Positions 7,630 through 17,111 of a stretch of DNA of 64,000 bases are shown in pieces; the first letter of the stretch is position 1; each line of letters starts with the position of its first letter. The DNA lies in assembly GCA_017516965.1 (NCBI GenBank), contig JAFXAP010000001.1, positions 1 to 64,000 on the forward strand, in the 5' to 3' direction. The translations under genes were made by a program, and so were the position numbers. This DNA comes from Clostridia bacterium. GTDB taxonomy: Bacteria; Bacillota; Clostridia; Oscillospirales; Acutalibacteraceae. The notes below the pieces were generated by a model. It was not told where the DNA came from and made no database searches. It was given only the letters and a program-made list of their open reading frames with translations.

Positions 7630-8271
7630 ATGCCAACTTCTAACACAATGAAAATTGAAACCAAACGTAAAGATTTGTTTTTGCGTGTGTGTAAAGGTCA
7701 CTTTGCAACAAGCAACAGCCACAGCAACTACTATATCGACGTTGTAGCTCAAAAGTCTCGTCTTTCTGAGGCAAGGGCAGTTGCAGAAGAACTCTGCAGT
7801 TACTACCGTCACAACACAATAGTTGATACCATACTTTGTTTAGACGGTATGGAAGTTGTAGGCGCTTGCCTTGCAAGTCGTCTTACCGAAGCAAATTATG
7901 CAAATATGAATGCCCACCAGACCATTTATGTTGTAACACCTGAAATCACAGGTTCAAGTCAACTTTTGTTCCGCGATAACATTGTTCCTATGATTCAGGG
8001 CAAAAACGTGCTCATTTTGGCAGTATCTGTGGCAACAGGTCGTACCGTTGAAGCCGCTGTTGACGCTGTTAAATATTATGGCGGTAGCGTTGCAGGCATT
8101 TGCTCTATATTTGCTACCCGTAAAGAGCGCGCAGGCATACCTGTAAACTCGGTATTTAATCCAAATGACCTCCCCGACTATCAAAACTACAAGCCACACG
8201 AATGTCCGCTTTGCAAAGCAGGGCAAAAGATTGATGCGCTTGTTAACTGTCACGGTTGTTCTAAACTTTAA
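7630..8271 (+). CDS. Phosphoribosyltransferase-like protein (orotate PRTase type)
   Basis: 213 residues, start set by AGGAGG 8 nt upstream. The fold order resembles orotate phosphoribosyltransferase: a helical N-terminus, TILCLDGMEVVG, a VVTPEI strand and a PRPP-loop segment VLILAVSVATGRTVEAA near residues 123-139. In active PRTases this loop begins with two acidic residues (VDDVxxTG); here they are replaced by A, V and S, although ATG-R/T is kept. The C-terminus has a CPLCKAG knuckle and a later HGC, perhaps a metal site. Related clostridial proteins share the altered loop and are often annotated as OPRTase, so function may differ from pyrimidine synthesis. rhaA follows after 19 nt. Confidence 0.65.
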   Translation: MPTSNTMKIETKRKDLFLRVCKGHFATSNSHSNYYIDVVAQKSRLSEARAVAEELCSYYRHNTIVDTILCLDGMEVVGACLASRLTEANYANMNAHQTIYVVTPEITGSSQLLFRDNIVPMIQGKNVLILAVSVATGRTVEAAVDAVKYYGGSVAGICSIFATRKERAGIPVNSVFNPNDLPDYQNYKPHECPLCKAGQKIDALVNCHGCSKL

Positions 8272-8290
8272 TTTCTAAGAGGTATAAATT

Positions 8291-9541
8291 ATGAGTAGAT
8301 TACAAGAAGCTAAAAAACAATATGCGGCTTTAGGTATTGACGTTGACGCCGTTATTGAAACATTAAAAAAACAGCCGGTTTCTCTTCACTGCTGGCAGGG
8401 TGATGACGTTATCGGTTTTGACCACGATGGTCCTTTAACCGGCGGTATTCAGACCACAGGTAACTATCCGGGTAAAGCTCGCACACCAGACGAATTGATG
8501 GCAGATATGGATATGGTAATATCCCTTTGCCCCGGTATGAAAAAGATTAACGTTCACGCTTGCTATGCAATCTTTGAAGACGGTGAGTTTGTTGACCGCG
8601 ACAAGCTTGAACCCAAGCACTTTAAAAAGTGGGTTGATTTTGCTAAGAAGCACGGTATGGGTCTTGACTTTAACCCAACATTCTTCTCTCACCCAATGGC
8701 TGACAGCGGTCTTACACTTTCAAGCCCCGATAAAAACATTCGTGATTTTTGGATTGAGCACGGTAAGGCTTGCGTTAGAATTTCTGAGTATTTTGCAAAA
8801 GAAACCGGTATACCCTGTGTTATGAACATCTGGACAGGTGACGGCCTTAAAGATATTCCCGCTGATAGAATGGGACCACGCGTAAGATATAAAGAATCTA
8901 TCGAAGCAATCCTTTCAGAACCATTTGACAAGTCACTTGTTAAGCCTTGTGTTGAATCAAAGGTATTCGGCATAGGCGTTGAGGCTTACACAGTAGGCTC
9001 AGCAGAATTTTCACTCACATTTGCCGCTACACACGACGGTTGTTTGCCACTTATGGACAACGGTCACTATCATCCAACAGAGGTTGTATCTGACAAAATT
9101 CCTGCGCTTCTTGCCTTCTTTCCCGAAATTGCATTACATATTACACGTCCTATTCGTTGGGACTCTGACCACGTAGTGCTCTTTGATGATGAAACACGTG
9201 AAATGGCTAAGGAAATTGTTCGTTGCGATGCTTTTGACAGGGTTTATATGGCGCTTGACTATTTTGATGCAAGTATCAACCGTATTGCAGCCTGGACCGT
9301 GGGCGTTCGCAGTTGGCAAAAAGCGTTGCTTATGGCAATGCTCACACCAAATGCTATGCTTAAAGATTTGCAGGACAAAGGCGCTTATACCGAACTTATG
9401 GTAAAAAGCGAAGAGGTTAAGACACTGCCTTTCGGCGACATCTGGAACTACTATTGCGAATGCTGTGGCGTTCCTGCAGACGGCGAATGGTTTAGCAAAG
9501 TTCAGGAATATGAAAAGACTGTACTTTTAAAGAGAGTTTAA
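8291..9541 (+). CDS. rhaA: L-rhamnose isomerase
   Basis: 416 residues, the usual length of RhaA, which converts L-rhamnose to L-rhamnulose using a divalent metal in a TIM barrel. Recognisable blocks are CWQGDDVIGF near the N-terminus, LDFNPTFFSHP, MNIWTGDGLKDIPADR, the metal-site region DNGHYHPTEVVSDK and RWDSDHVVLFDDE. The TAAGAGG before the ATG is its ribosome binding site. It is cotranscribed with the PRTase-like gene. No rhamnulokinase, aldolase or mutarotase gene is next to it, so it is separated from the rest of a rhamnose pathway. A strong terminator follows. Confidence 0.93.
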   Translation: MSRLQEAKKQYAALGIDVDAVIETLKKQPVSLHCWQGDDVIGFDHDGPLTGGIQTTGNYPGKARTPDELMADMDMVISLCPGMKKINVHACYAIFEDGEFVDRDKLEPKHFKKWVDFAKKHGMGLDFNPTFFSHPMADSGLTLSSPDKNIRDFWIEHGKACVRISEYFAKETGIPCVMNIWTGDGLKDIPADRMGPRVRYKESIEAILSEPFDKSLVKPCVESKVFGIGVEAYTVGSAEFSLTFAATHDGCLPLMDNGHYHPTEVVSDKIPALLAFFPEIALHITRPIRWDSDHVVLFDDETREMAKEIVRCDAFDRVYMALDYFDASINRIAAWTVGVRSWQKALLMAMLTPNAMLKDLQDKGAYTELMVKSEEVKTLPFGDIWNYYCECCGVPADGEWFSKVQEYEKTVLLKRV

Positions 9542-9558
9542 TGCTTAAACAAAATTCA

Positions 9559-9595
9559 AGAGAGGTTGGATTTTCCAACCTCTCTGTTTTTTTTT
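9559..9595. terminator. Terminator between rhaA and the convergent phosphatase gene
   Basis: AGAGAGGTTGGA / TCCAACCTCTCT, a 12-bp stem with a TTT loop, followed by nine T; it serves rhaA and abuts the stop of the leftward gene. Confidence 0.88.
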
Positions 9596-11075
9596 ATTTA
9601 AGCATTATCTTTCTAAAACTATCGATTTGTGCTTTTGGAACACCTATGTAGTTTATAAGCCAATGTTCTATAGAAGACTCTAATGTTTTACAACCGTTTT
9701 GCTCACCGTAAACCATCATTTCTTTATAAAGTTTACCCCAAGCAACATAGTTGCCCTCTGTCTTACTCTTATCTACCAAATCCAAGCTATTCATCTGACC
9801 ATCGCTATCGCTACCTGTATCTGCTCTCCAACGCTTAGCATTTGTAGCATTGGAACCAAAAGAAGTAAGTTCAAAATCACGGGTCAAATCCTCATAAGAC
9901 ACACCTAAAACACCATTTACAATAAATGCAAACGTACCGGTTCGATCCGCGCCGGCATTACAGTGCGCATAGAATGGATAGTTACTTTCATTTGACAAAA
10001 GCTCAAAAACTCTTTTATAACTTGCTTTGAACACGTCACCATTAGTTTTAATTACATTGTCATACTGCCCCGGTGATTCGATAAACTCATAGTTCATACC
10101 AGTGCCCGGCGTTTGATATTTTTGATCTTTGTAACGCAAGTCAAGTTCAGTTTTAAGACCTAACTGCTTTATTGTTGCAATACCATTTACAGTCACGTTT
10201 TCAAGCCTTTGTCCACGGTAAAGCATTTCGTATTTAACGGTTTTACCGCTTGAGGTTTTCCAACCGCCCATATCACGCACATTACCGGTACCGTCAATTT
10301 GTATCCAACGAACAGGCGCGTCTTTAACCTTTATTCTACCACCGCCTACTACATCGGGTGAAAAAGCGCCAACTACATTCCAGTAATAAGTTTTACCTGG
10401 GACTAACATACTGCTTTTTATTGTTGTAGACATTGTCTGAACTTTAATTGCATCGCTAAAATCAGCTTTTTCTGAAAAAGAAACTGTGTACGGACCGCCT
10501 GTCATATTCCAGTTAAGCACTAAAAACTGATTATCATAACGGGTACCACTATAATTTTCTAACCAAAAAAACTGCCTGTGAGTTTCGGTAGCATCAAGAT
10601 AACCGCGTATAATATCGTCGCATATATCAACCTCTACAACGGTATCATAATCAATTTTAATCGGTTTGGTTGATGCTGTGTTATTATCACCGGTGCTACT
10701 ATTGTTAGTATTAGTACTATTGCTACTATTGTTTACATTGTTATTGTTAACGTTGTTGTTATTTGTGTTAACATTGCTGCTGTTGTTACTATTATTGGTA
10801 TTACCATTATCAGCACCATTGTCATTGTTAACGTTTGTATTGTTACCATTAACGTTATTGCTGTTGATTGCACTATTATTATTTGTCACTTGATTATTGT
10901 CCCCAGCCTGTGTTGTGCTATCAATATTAGAAGTCGTGCTTTGTGTCTCATCAATAATAATTTCTTCAACTTCTATGTCAGATGTATTACTTGATTCATT
11001 ACCCATATTTGTATTACATCCACATAAAGCCAAGCTCAAGCATATACATAATATAAATGCAAAAATTCTCTTCAT
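9594..11075 (-). CDS. Lipoprotein tyrosine phosphatase with Asn-rich linker
   Basis: 493 residues. The N-terminus is a lipoprotein signal with lipobox LCGC (Cys about residue 19). Residues about 25-135 form a low-complexity linker dominated by N, S, T, V and G. A beta-rich region follows, then a tyrosine-phosphatase domain of the Y_phosphatase3 type: IQIDGTGNVRDMGGW, YRGQRLENVT, LDLRYKDQ and the catalytic loop HCNAGADRTG (Cys near residue 374). The enzyme should act outside the membrane, on phosphotyrosine or a phospholipid-like substrate. The linker coding region is built of AAC/AAT/GTT-type triplets, so its length may vary between strains. Confidence 0.87.
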   Translation of the reverse strand: MKRIFAFILCICLSLALCGCNTNMGNESSNTSDIEVEEIIIDETQSTTSNIDSTTQAGDNNQVTNNNSAINSNNVNGNNTNVNNDNGADNGNTNNSNNSSNVNTNNNNVNNNNVNNSSNSTNTNNSSTGDNNTASTKPIKIDYDTVVEVDICDDIIRGYLDATETHRQFFWLENYSGTRYDNQFLVLNWNMTGGPYTVSFSEKADFSDAIKVQTMSTTIKSSMLVPGKTYYWNVVGAFSPDVVGGGRIKVKDAPVRWIQIDGTGNVRDMGGWKTSSGKTVKYEMLYRGQRLENVTVNGIATIKQLGLKTELDLRYKDQKYQTPGTGMNYEFIESPGQYDNVIKTNGDVFKASYKRVFELLSNESNYPFYAHCNAGADRTGTFAFIVNGVLGVSYEDLTRDFELTSFGSNATNAKRWRADTGSDSDGQMNSLDLVDKSKTEGNYVAWGKLYKEMMVYGEQNGCKTLESSIEHWLINYIGVPKAQIDSFRKIMLK

Positions 11076-11173
11076 AAATTCAACTCCTTTAATTTAAGTA
11101 TATTTTACCATCTCGCTGTTTTAAAGTCAATGCAATAATTATTATCAGCGAAAAATGTGAACAATTTGTAAAA

Positions 11174-11190
11174 GGTCAGGGAAAGTCAAA
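11174..11190 (+). promoter_or_regulatory. CtsR-like operator, upstream copy
   Basis: GGTCAGG-GAA-AGTCAAA fits the CtsR heptad direct repeat (GGTCAAA-N3-GGTCAAA) with a few changes. It lies 18 nt before the -35 box of the grpE promoter. Confidence 0.6.
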
Positions 11191-11208
11191 GTTTTTTTGC
11201 AAAAACTA

Positions 11209-11236
11209 TTGACTTTTGAAAAAAATGGGTTATAAT
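11209..11236 (+). promoter_or_regulatory. Promoter of grpE-dnaK-dnaJ
   Basis: TTGACT (11209-11214), 16-nt spacer, TATAAT (11231-11236); transcription would start near 11243, just before the second operator copy. Confidence 0.75.
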
Positions 11237-11252
11237 AGCATTACAAAACAAA

Positions 11253-11269
11253 GGTTAGGGAAAGTCAAA
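11253..11269 (+). promoter_or_regulatory. CtsR-like operator, downstream copy
   Basis: GGTTAGG-GAA-AGTCAAA differs from the upstream copy at one base. Two copies bracket the promoter, which would suit cooperative repression. No CIRCE inverted repeat is present. Confidence 0.6.
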
Positions 11270-11292
11270 TTTACGTTTTAGGAGGGGTAAAT

Positions 11293-11808
11293 ATGGACGA
11301 AGAAATCAAAACCGAGCAAACCGAAACATCGGTAAATGAAAAAAAAGAAAAGAAAAAATCAAAAAAGAATTCAGAAATTGAAATGCTTAAAGCAGAGCTT
11401 GATGCAAAAAACGATCAACTTATGCGCACTGCCGCAGAGTTTGATAATTTTAAAAAGCGCACAGAACGCGAAAAAACATCAATTGCTGAATTTGCTAAAG
11501 CAGGACTTATAAAACAACTCTTGCCTATTCTCGACAACATTGATCGCGCATCTGCTACCGACCATAATAGCGCCGAGTACATTAAAGGCATTGAAATGAT
11601 TGTAAAACAGTTTGAGTCCATTACAACTAATATGAATATTGAGGAAATTGCTAAAGCCGGCGACCAGTTCGACCCAAATTTCCACGAAGCCGTAATGCAC
11701 ATCGAAGATGAAACACTTGGTGAAAATGTAATCGCAGAGGTTTTACAAAAAGGTTATAAAATTGGTGACACTGTAATCCGAGCCGCAATGGTAAAGGTTG
11801 CAAATTAA
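11293..11808 (+). CDS. grpE: Nucleotide exchange factor GrpE
   Basis: 171 residues; AGGAGG at 11281 sets the ATG. A charged, lysine-rich N-terminus leads into a long coiled coil (about residues 28-75, with AAEFDNFKKRTEREK, a GrpE hallmark), then the C-terminal beta domain with DQFDPNFHEAV and VLQKGYKIGDTVIRAAMVKV. GrpE dimers release ADP from DnaK. It is the first gene of the operon; hrcA, often first in Firmicutes, is missing, in line with the CtsR-like sites at the promoter. Confidence 0.96.
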   Translation: MDEEIKTEQTETSVNEKKEKKKSKKNSEIEMLKAELDAKNDQLMRTAAEFDNFKKRTEREKTSIAEFAKAGLIKQLLPILDNIDRASATDHNSAEYIKGIEMIVKQFESITTNMNIEEIAKAGDQFDPNFHEAVMHIEDETLGENVIAEVLQKGYKIGDTVIRAAMVKVAN

Positions 11809-11847
11809 TAAACAAATTACATTTATATAATTCAGGAGGAATTTATT

Positions 11848-13680
11848 ATGGGAAAAATTATTGGTATCGACTTAGGTACAACTAACTCTTGCGTAGCCGT
11901 TATGGAAGGCGGCGAACCTGTTGTTATTGCAAACGCTGAAGGCGCTCGTACAACTCCATCGGTAGTTGCGTTTTCAAAAACAGGTGAAAGAATGGTAGGT
12001 CAGGTTGCAAAGCGTCAGGCTATTACAAACCCTGACAGAACCATCAGTTCTATCAAACGCGAAATGGGCACAAACTATAATGTAGAAATCGACGGTAAAA
12101 AATACACCCCTCAAGAAGTTTCTGCAATCATTTTGCAAAAACTTAAGGCAGATGCTGAAAGCTATCTCGGTCAAACAGTAACTGAAGCTGTTATTACCGT
12201 TCCTGCATACTTTACCGACGCACAGCGTCAAGCTACCAAAGACGCAGGTAAAATTGCCGGTCTTGAAGTTAAGCGTATCATCAACGAACCAACCGCTGCA
12301 GCACTTGCTTACAGCATTGATAAAGAAGAGGACCAAAAGGTTATGGTATATGACCTTGGTGGTGGTACTTTCGACGTATCGATTATTGAAATGGGTGACG
12401 GCGTTCAAGAAGTTTTGGCTACAGCAGGTAATAATAAACTTGGCGGCGACGACTTTGACAAACGCATTATGGACTTTATTGTAAGCACATTCAAAGCAGA
12501 ACAAGGCATCGACCTTGCAAATGATAAAATGGCTATGCAGCGTGTTAAAGAAGCGGCTGAAAAAGCAAAAATCGACCTTTCAGGTATGACAACTGCCGAC
12601 ATCAATCTCCCCTTCATCACTGCTGACCAAAGTGGTCCTAAGCACTTTGAAACAACACTTACACGCGCAAAATTCAACGAACTTACTGCTGACCTTGTAG
12701 AAGCAACTATGGTTCCTGTTCGTCAGGCACTCGCAGACTCAGGTCTTGACAAATCAGAAATCCACAAGGTTCTTATGGTCGGTGGCTCATCAAGAATCCC
12801 CGCTGTTCAGGAAGCCGTTAAAACCTTTATGGGCAAAGAACCATTCAAGGGCATCAACCCTGACGAATGCGTAGCGCTCGGCGCTTCACTTCAGGCAGGT
12901 GTTTTAGGTGGCGACGTTAAGGGACTTCTCCTCCTTGACGTTACTCCCCTCTCACTTGGTATCGAAACAATGGGCGGCGTATCAACAAAGGTTATTGAAC
13001 GCAACACCACCATTCCTACCAAAAAGAGTCAGATTTTCTCAACCGCTGCTGACGGTCAGACCTCTGTTGAAGTTCACGTATTGCAGGGTGAACGCGAATT
13101 TGCAAAAGACAACAAAACCCTTGGTGTATTCCACCTCGACGGTATTGCTCCTGCTCCACGTGGCATTCCCCAGATTGAAGTTACTTTTGACATAGATGCT
13201 AACGGTATTGTTCACGTATCAGCAAAAGACCTTGGCACAGGAAAAGAAAATGACATCACCATCACATCTAACACCAATATGTCTAAAGAAGATATTGACA
13301 AGGCAGTTAAAGAAGCTGAAGAATATGCCGCTGAAGACAAAAAACGTCGCGAAGCAGTAGATGTTCGCAACAATGCCGACCAAATGATTTATCAGACAGA
13401 AAAAACTGTAACCGAATTTGGCGACAAGCTTTCTGATGAAGAAAAATCAAAAATTGAAACTGCAAAAGAAGCACTCAAAGAAGCACTTCAGGGCGAAGAT
13501 ATAGATGCTATCAAAGCGCGTCAAGAAGAACTTCAAAAAGAAATTTACGCTGTAAGCGAAAAGGTTTATAAAGCAGCAGCTGAAGCACAGCAAGCAGCCG
13601 GCAATCAGGCAGATGCTAACGCACAACCCGACGACAACGTTTACGAAGCAGACTTCACCGACGTTGACGAAAACAAATAA
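11848..13680 (+). CDS. dnaK: Chaperone DnaK (Hsp70)
   Basis: 610 residues, normal for Firmicutes. The N-terminal ATPase begins [14 protein letters not shown], with [11 protein letters not shown] and [11 protein letters not shown] phosphate and adenosine motifs; the linker [14 protein letters not shown] leads into the substrate-binding domain and an alpha-helical lid. The C-terminus is A/Q/D-rich. It binds exposed hydrophobic segments of unfolded proteins, cycling with GrpE and DnaJ encoded on either side. AGGAGG lies 8 nt before the ATG. Confidence 0.98.
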   Translation: MGKIIGIDLGTTNSCVAVMEGGEPVVIANAEGARTTPSVVAFSKTGERMVGQVAKRQAITNPDRTISSIKREMGTNYNVEIDGKKYTPQEVSAIILQKLKADAESYLGQTVTEAVITVPAYFTDAQRQATKDAGKIAGLEVKRIINEPTAAALAYSIDKEEDQKVMVYDLGGGTFDVSIIEMGDGVQEVLATAGNNKLGGDDFDKRIMDFIVSTFKAEQGIDLANDKMAMQRVKEAAEKAKIDLSGMTTADINLPFITADQSGPKHFETTLTRAKFNELTADLVEATMVPVRQALADSGLDKSEIHKVLMVGGSSRIPAVQEAVKTFMGKEPFKGINPDECVALGASLQAGVLGGDVKGLLLLDVTPLSLGIETMGGVSTKVIERNTTIPTKKSQIFSTAADGQTSVEVHVLQGEREFAKDNKTLGVFHLDGIAPAPRGIPQIEVTFDIDANGIVHVSAKDLGTGKENDITITSNTNMSKEDIDKAVKEAEEYAAEDKKRREAVDVRNNADQMIYQTEKTVTEFGDKLSDEEKSKIETAKEALKEALQGEDIDAIKARQEELQKEIYAVSEKVYKAAAEAQQAAGNQADANAQPDDNVYEADFTDVDENK

Positions 13681-13692
13681 TTAAAATGATAT

Positions 13693-13714
13693 GGTGCGAC
13701 CCTATGGTCGCACC
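13693..13714 (+). other. Hairpin between dnaK and dnaJ
   Basis: GGTGCGACC-CTAT-GGTCGCACC is a perfect 9-bp stem without a T tract directly after it. It may stabilise the upstream mRNA or lower readthrough into dnaJ. Confidence 0.55.
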
Positions 13715-13740
13715 GTACATAAATTTTTAGGAGAATATCT

Positions 13741-14907
13741 GTGGCACAAGATAAAAGAGATTATTATGAAGTCTTAGGTGTTGATAAATCAGCAGGCGAA
13801 GACGAACTAAAAAAAGCATACAGAAAACTTGCTAAAAAGTACCACCCCGACCTTAATCCTGACGATAAGGTTGCCGAAAAAAACTTCAAAGAAGTAAACG
13901 AGGCGTATGAGGTTCTCTCTGACAAAGAAAAACGCGCCCGTTACGACCAGTTTGGTCACGCAGGTGTCGACCCCAACTTTGGCGCAGGTGGTGGCTACGG
14001 CGGCGGTAGTGGTTTTGGCGGTTTTGGTGATTTTGGCGACTTGGGTGATCTCGGTGATTTGTTTGGTAGCTTCTTTGGCGGCGGTTTTGGTGGCGGAAGA
14101 AGATCAAACCCCAATGCTCCAAGACGTGGTAACGACGCCTCTACATCGGTTAATATTTCTTTTGAAGAAGCCGCTAAAGGTTGCAAAAAGACCGTAAAGG
14201 TAACTAAAATAGACAACTGCTCCGATTGCGGAGGTACAGGTTGTGAAAAAGGTTCCAACGCCAAGACCTGTCCTGTTTGTCACGGTAGCGGTCAGGTAAG
14301 TTCTGTACAACGCACTCCCTTTGGTCAAATACAAACACAAACCGTTTGTAACCATTGTCACGGTTCAGGTAAGGTAATTGAAAAGCCTTGTCATACATGC
14401 GCCGGCAAGGGCAGAATTCGACACACCGTAGAGCAAACCATAGAAATACCGGCTGGTATAGATGACGGACAGGTTATTTCTGTACGAGGCGGCGGCGATG
14501 CGGGTACAAACGGTGGGCCTTCAGGCAATCTTCGTGTTAATGTAAATGTTCGTCCACACCCCATTTTTGAACGCGACGGATACGATGTCTACTGCGAAAT
14601 ACCCATAACCTTTGCTCAGGCAGCGCTTGGTGACGAAATTATTGTACCTACCCTTGACGGTAAGGTTAAATTTACCATTCACGAGGGCACCCAACCGGGA
14701 GACGAATTTAAACTTAAAGGCAAAGGTATACAACGCCTTAACTATTCAGGTCGTGGTGACCAATATGTAAAGATTATGGTTGAAATACCACGTGATTTAT
14801 CAAAGTCTCAAAAAGAAAAACTAAAAGAATTTGACAGTATGACCGATACTAAAAACTATAAAAGCCGTAAATCGTTCATCGATAAAATTAAAGACTTTTT
14901 TGATTAA
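13741..14907 (+). CDS. dnaJ: Co-chaperone DnaJ
   Basis: 388 residues from a GTG, supported by TTAGGAG upstream and by [14 protein letters not shown] as the natural N-terminus. The J domain has HPD at residues 35-37, a Gly/Phe-rich stretch covers about 78-125, and four CxxCxGxG-type zinc modules follow ([33 protein letters not shown]), then the C-terminal substrate-binding domains. DnaJ delivers clients to DnaK and stimulates its ATPase. The stretch [14 protein letters not shown] is a short internal repeat. Confidence 0.97.
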   Translation: MAQDKRDYYEVLGVDKSAGEDELKKAYRKLAKKYHPDLNPDDKVAEKNFKEVNEAYEVLSDKEKRARYDQFGHAGVDPNFGAGGGYGGGSGFGGFGDFGDLGDLGDLFGSFFGGGFGGGRRSNPNAPRRGNDASTSVNISFEEAAKGCKKTVKVTKIDNCSDCGGTGCEKGSNAKTCPVCHGSGQVSSVQRTPFGQIQTQTVCNHCHGSGKVIEKPCHTCAGKGRIRHTVEQTIEIPAGIDDGQVISVRGGGDAGTNGGPSGNLRVNVNVRPHPIFERDGYDVYCEIPITFAQAALGDEIIVPTLDGKVKFTIHEGTQPGDEFKLKGKGIQRLNYSGRGDQYVKIMVEIPRDLSKSQKEKLKEFDSMTDTKNYKSRKSFIDKIKDFFD

Positions 14908-14912
14908 AATAC

Positions 14913-14950
14913 AAAAGACACTGCTTTTTTTAAGCAGTGTCTTTTTTTTT
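14913..14950. terminator. Terminator of the dnaK operon
   Basis: GACACTGCTT / AAGCAGTGTC stem, A tract before and ten T after; it works in both directions between convergent genes. Confidence 0.88.
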
Positions 14951-14959
14951 GCGTTATTT

Positions 14960-17005
14960 TTATGCTTTTGCCATTGCCTCTAATTGTTCTTCATAAGCCC
15001 TTGTTTTTTCGGTCGTGCCGTGTTCACCTGCCGGATGATACGTCGGTACTATTGATTCAACAAAGTCCTTAACCTTTTCAGGTGTCTCGTAACAAATATG
15101 CATTAGTTTTTCAATGTTGTCAAACAACTCATCAGCATCAAAATCAGTAGGATTACATATACTTATAAGTTTGTTAGGCGTCATTCGCAAACCTTCGGTT
15201 TCCATAAGGCGCTCTTCATAAAGCTTTTCACCGGGACGAAGTCCTGTGTATTCAACCTTTATATCAACATCGGGTTTATAGCCCGAAAGTCTGATAAGAT
15301 TTCGCGCGAGCGAATCTATTTTTACAGGTGCGCCCATATCAAGTACAAAAATTTCTCCGCCTGCCGCATACGTACCCGCCTGTAACACAAGACTTACAGC
15401 CTCAGGTATGGTCATAAAGTAGCGAATTATATCAGGGTGAGTAACCCTTACAGGTCCCCCTTTTGCAATTTGCTTTTTAAATACGGGAACTACAGAACCG
15501 TTAGAACCCAAAACATTACCAAAGCGAACTGCAACAAAATCAGTTTTAATTTTACTGCCGCTATTAACAAATCGGTCTTCAACCTCGCTGTCATCATGTT
15601 CATAAAGCGGTCGCATTTTTTCTTCAAATTTGCCTTCTTTAATAAGTCGGTCAAAAGACTGAATAACCATTTCACAAAGACGTTTACTAGCGCCCATTAT
15701 ATTGGTTGGATTAACGGCCTTGTCCGTGCTGATAAGAACAAAACGTTCGCAACCATTCAGCGCCGCTGCAAAGGCAGTTTTATATGTACCGAGCACATTG
15801 TTTTTAATAGCCTCTTGAGGACTGTGCTCCATAAGCGGCACGTGTTTGTGGGCGGCCGCATGATACACCACCTGTGGTTTGTACTGGGTGAAAACATCAA
15901 ATATTTTACGGCTGTCGCGCACCGAACCGATAAGTACGTCCAAATCAAGTTCGGGATGATTTTCACGAAGCTCTTGTTCAATATCATACGCATTGTTTTC
16001 GTAAATATCAAAAATAATAAGTTTGCGGGGATTATGCTCAGCAATCTGACGGCAAAGTTCACTTCCTATAGAACCACCGCCGCCCGTTACAAGAATGGTT
16101 TTATCTCGTAAAAAGGTGAAAATTTCACCCATATCTACAACTATAGGGTCACGTCCTAACAAATCCTCTATAGCAACATCAACAAGTTTACTCTTACCGA
16201 CGTTACCATCTTCAAGTTTAAAAATGTCGGGCAAAATTTTAAGTTCGCAAGCTGTATCTTTGCAAATTTCAAGTATTTCTTTTTTATCAACAGGTTTAAT
16301 TGTAGGAATGGTAATGTATATCTTATCAATAGCATATTTTTCTACCAAATTAGGTATGTCATATCTGTTACCTGCTATAGCAAGACCGTCAATATATTTA
16401 CCTATCTTGTGTGGATTATCATCAACAAGGCAAACTACCTTATCGGCAGAGTCGGTAGCCATATTCATATCGTGAAGAATCATTCTTCCCGCAGCGCCTG
16501 CACCTACAAGCATAACTCGAGACGATTTTTTAGAACGCGCTACTGCACGGCGGCTGCGCTCAAGAAGTATAAAGCGATATGAGAAACGAACGAGCAGCAC
16601 CATAATAAACTGCATAAGCGCGCCAAAGAAATAATAAGTAATCGGCATACGATTAAATATAAATGTTATACCTACCATATGCACAGCAAATGACACCAGT
16701 GAAGCGTATGCAACATTAAAAAACTCACGATATGAAGCAAACGTCCATATACTCCGATAAAGCTTAAACAAACTAAAAAGGAGCAAACAAACTACCGTAT
16801 TTATAGGAATAAATCTAAGCCAAGCCTCAAAGTGTATCGGAGCATCCGTAACACTGGAAGACCCGTTTATCAATTCGCTGATATTGCAATCATATCTGAA
16901 CCAAAGCGCCAAAAAATAAGAAAAATTAACTGCAAATGCATCATAAATCAAAAGCAGTATTTTAGCAATTAGACTACGACTTAAAATCTTTTTTGTTTTC
17001 TTCAT
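14960..17005 (-). CDS. Membrane nucleotide-sugar 4,6-dehydratase (CapD/FlaA1 type)
   Basis: 681 residues from the ATG at 17005, which follows GAGGGG. Four N-terminal membrane helices (to about residue 150) lead to a Rossmann-like CoA-binding-type domain (VMLVGAGAAGRMI), then an SDR domain starting ILVTGGGGSIGSELCRQI near residue 300 with SVRD, AAAHKHVPLME, STDKAVNPTN and GEIFVLDMG motifs. The canonical SDR YxxxK is MGASKR, as in UDP-GlcNAc 4,6-dehydratases of the PglF/CapD group, which make the first precursor of diacetamido sugars for surface polysaccharides. No glycan cluster accompanies it. Its promoter is just upstream. Confidence 0.9.
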   Translation of the reverse strand: MKKTKKILSRSLIAKILLLIYDAFAVNFSYFLALWFRYDCNISELINGSSSVTDAPIHFEAWLRFIPINTVVCLLLFSLFKLYRSIWTFASYREFFNVAYASLVSFAVHMVGITFIFNRMPITYYFFGALMQFIMVLLVRFSYRFILLERSRRAVARSKKSSRVMLVGAGAAGRMILHDMNMATDSADKVVCLVDDNPHKIGKYIDGLAIAGNRYDIPNLVEKYAIDKIYITIPTIKPVDKKEILEICKDTACELKILPDIFKLEDGNVGKSKLVDVAIEDLLGRDPIVVDMGEIFTFLRDKTILVTGGGGSIGSELCRQIAEHNPRKLIIFDIYENNAYDIEQELRENHPELDLDVLIGSVRDSRKIFDVFTQYKPQVVYHAAAHKHVPLMEHSPQEAIKNNVLGTYKTAFAAALNGCERFVLISTDKAVNPTNIMGASKRLCEMVIQSFDRLIKEGKFEEKMRPLYEHDDSEVEDRFVNSGSKIKTDFVAVRFGNVLGSNGSVVPVFKKQIAKGGPVRVTHPDIIRYFMTIPEAVSLVLQAGTYAAGGEIFVLDMGAPVKIDSLARNLIRLSGYKPDVDIKVEYTGLRPGEKLYEERLMETEGLRMTPNKLISICNPTDFDADELFDNIEKLMHICYETPEKVKDFVESIVPTYHPAGEHGTTEKTRAYEEQLEAMAKA

Positions 17006-17036
17006 AATACCCCTCATTGTAAGTATGTACTACTTT

Positions 17037-17065
17037 ATTTTATAACAAAATTGTCAAGCTGTCAA
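17037..17065 (-). promoter_or_regulatory. SigA promoter of the dehydratase gene
   Basis: Minus strand: TTGACA (17065-17060), 17 nt, TAAAAT (17042-17037), about 30 nt before the start. Confidence 0.75.
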
Positions 17066-17071
17066 GGAATA

Positions 17072-17104
17072 TTAAAACCGCGTTTGCACCAAGTGCAAAC
17101 GCGG
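17072..17104 (-). terminator. Terminator after the SPOCS/LysM gene
   Basis: CCGCGTTTGCAC-CAA-GTGCAAACGCGG, a perfect 12-bp stem, followed on the minus strand by TTTTAATATT. Confidence 0.8.
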
Positions 17105-17111
17105 CCTCTCT

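Noticed and set aside
10666..10893. Rightward Leu-rich frame opposite the phosphatase linker
   Set aside because: It is the complement of the Asn-rich low-complexity coding region, not an independent gene.
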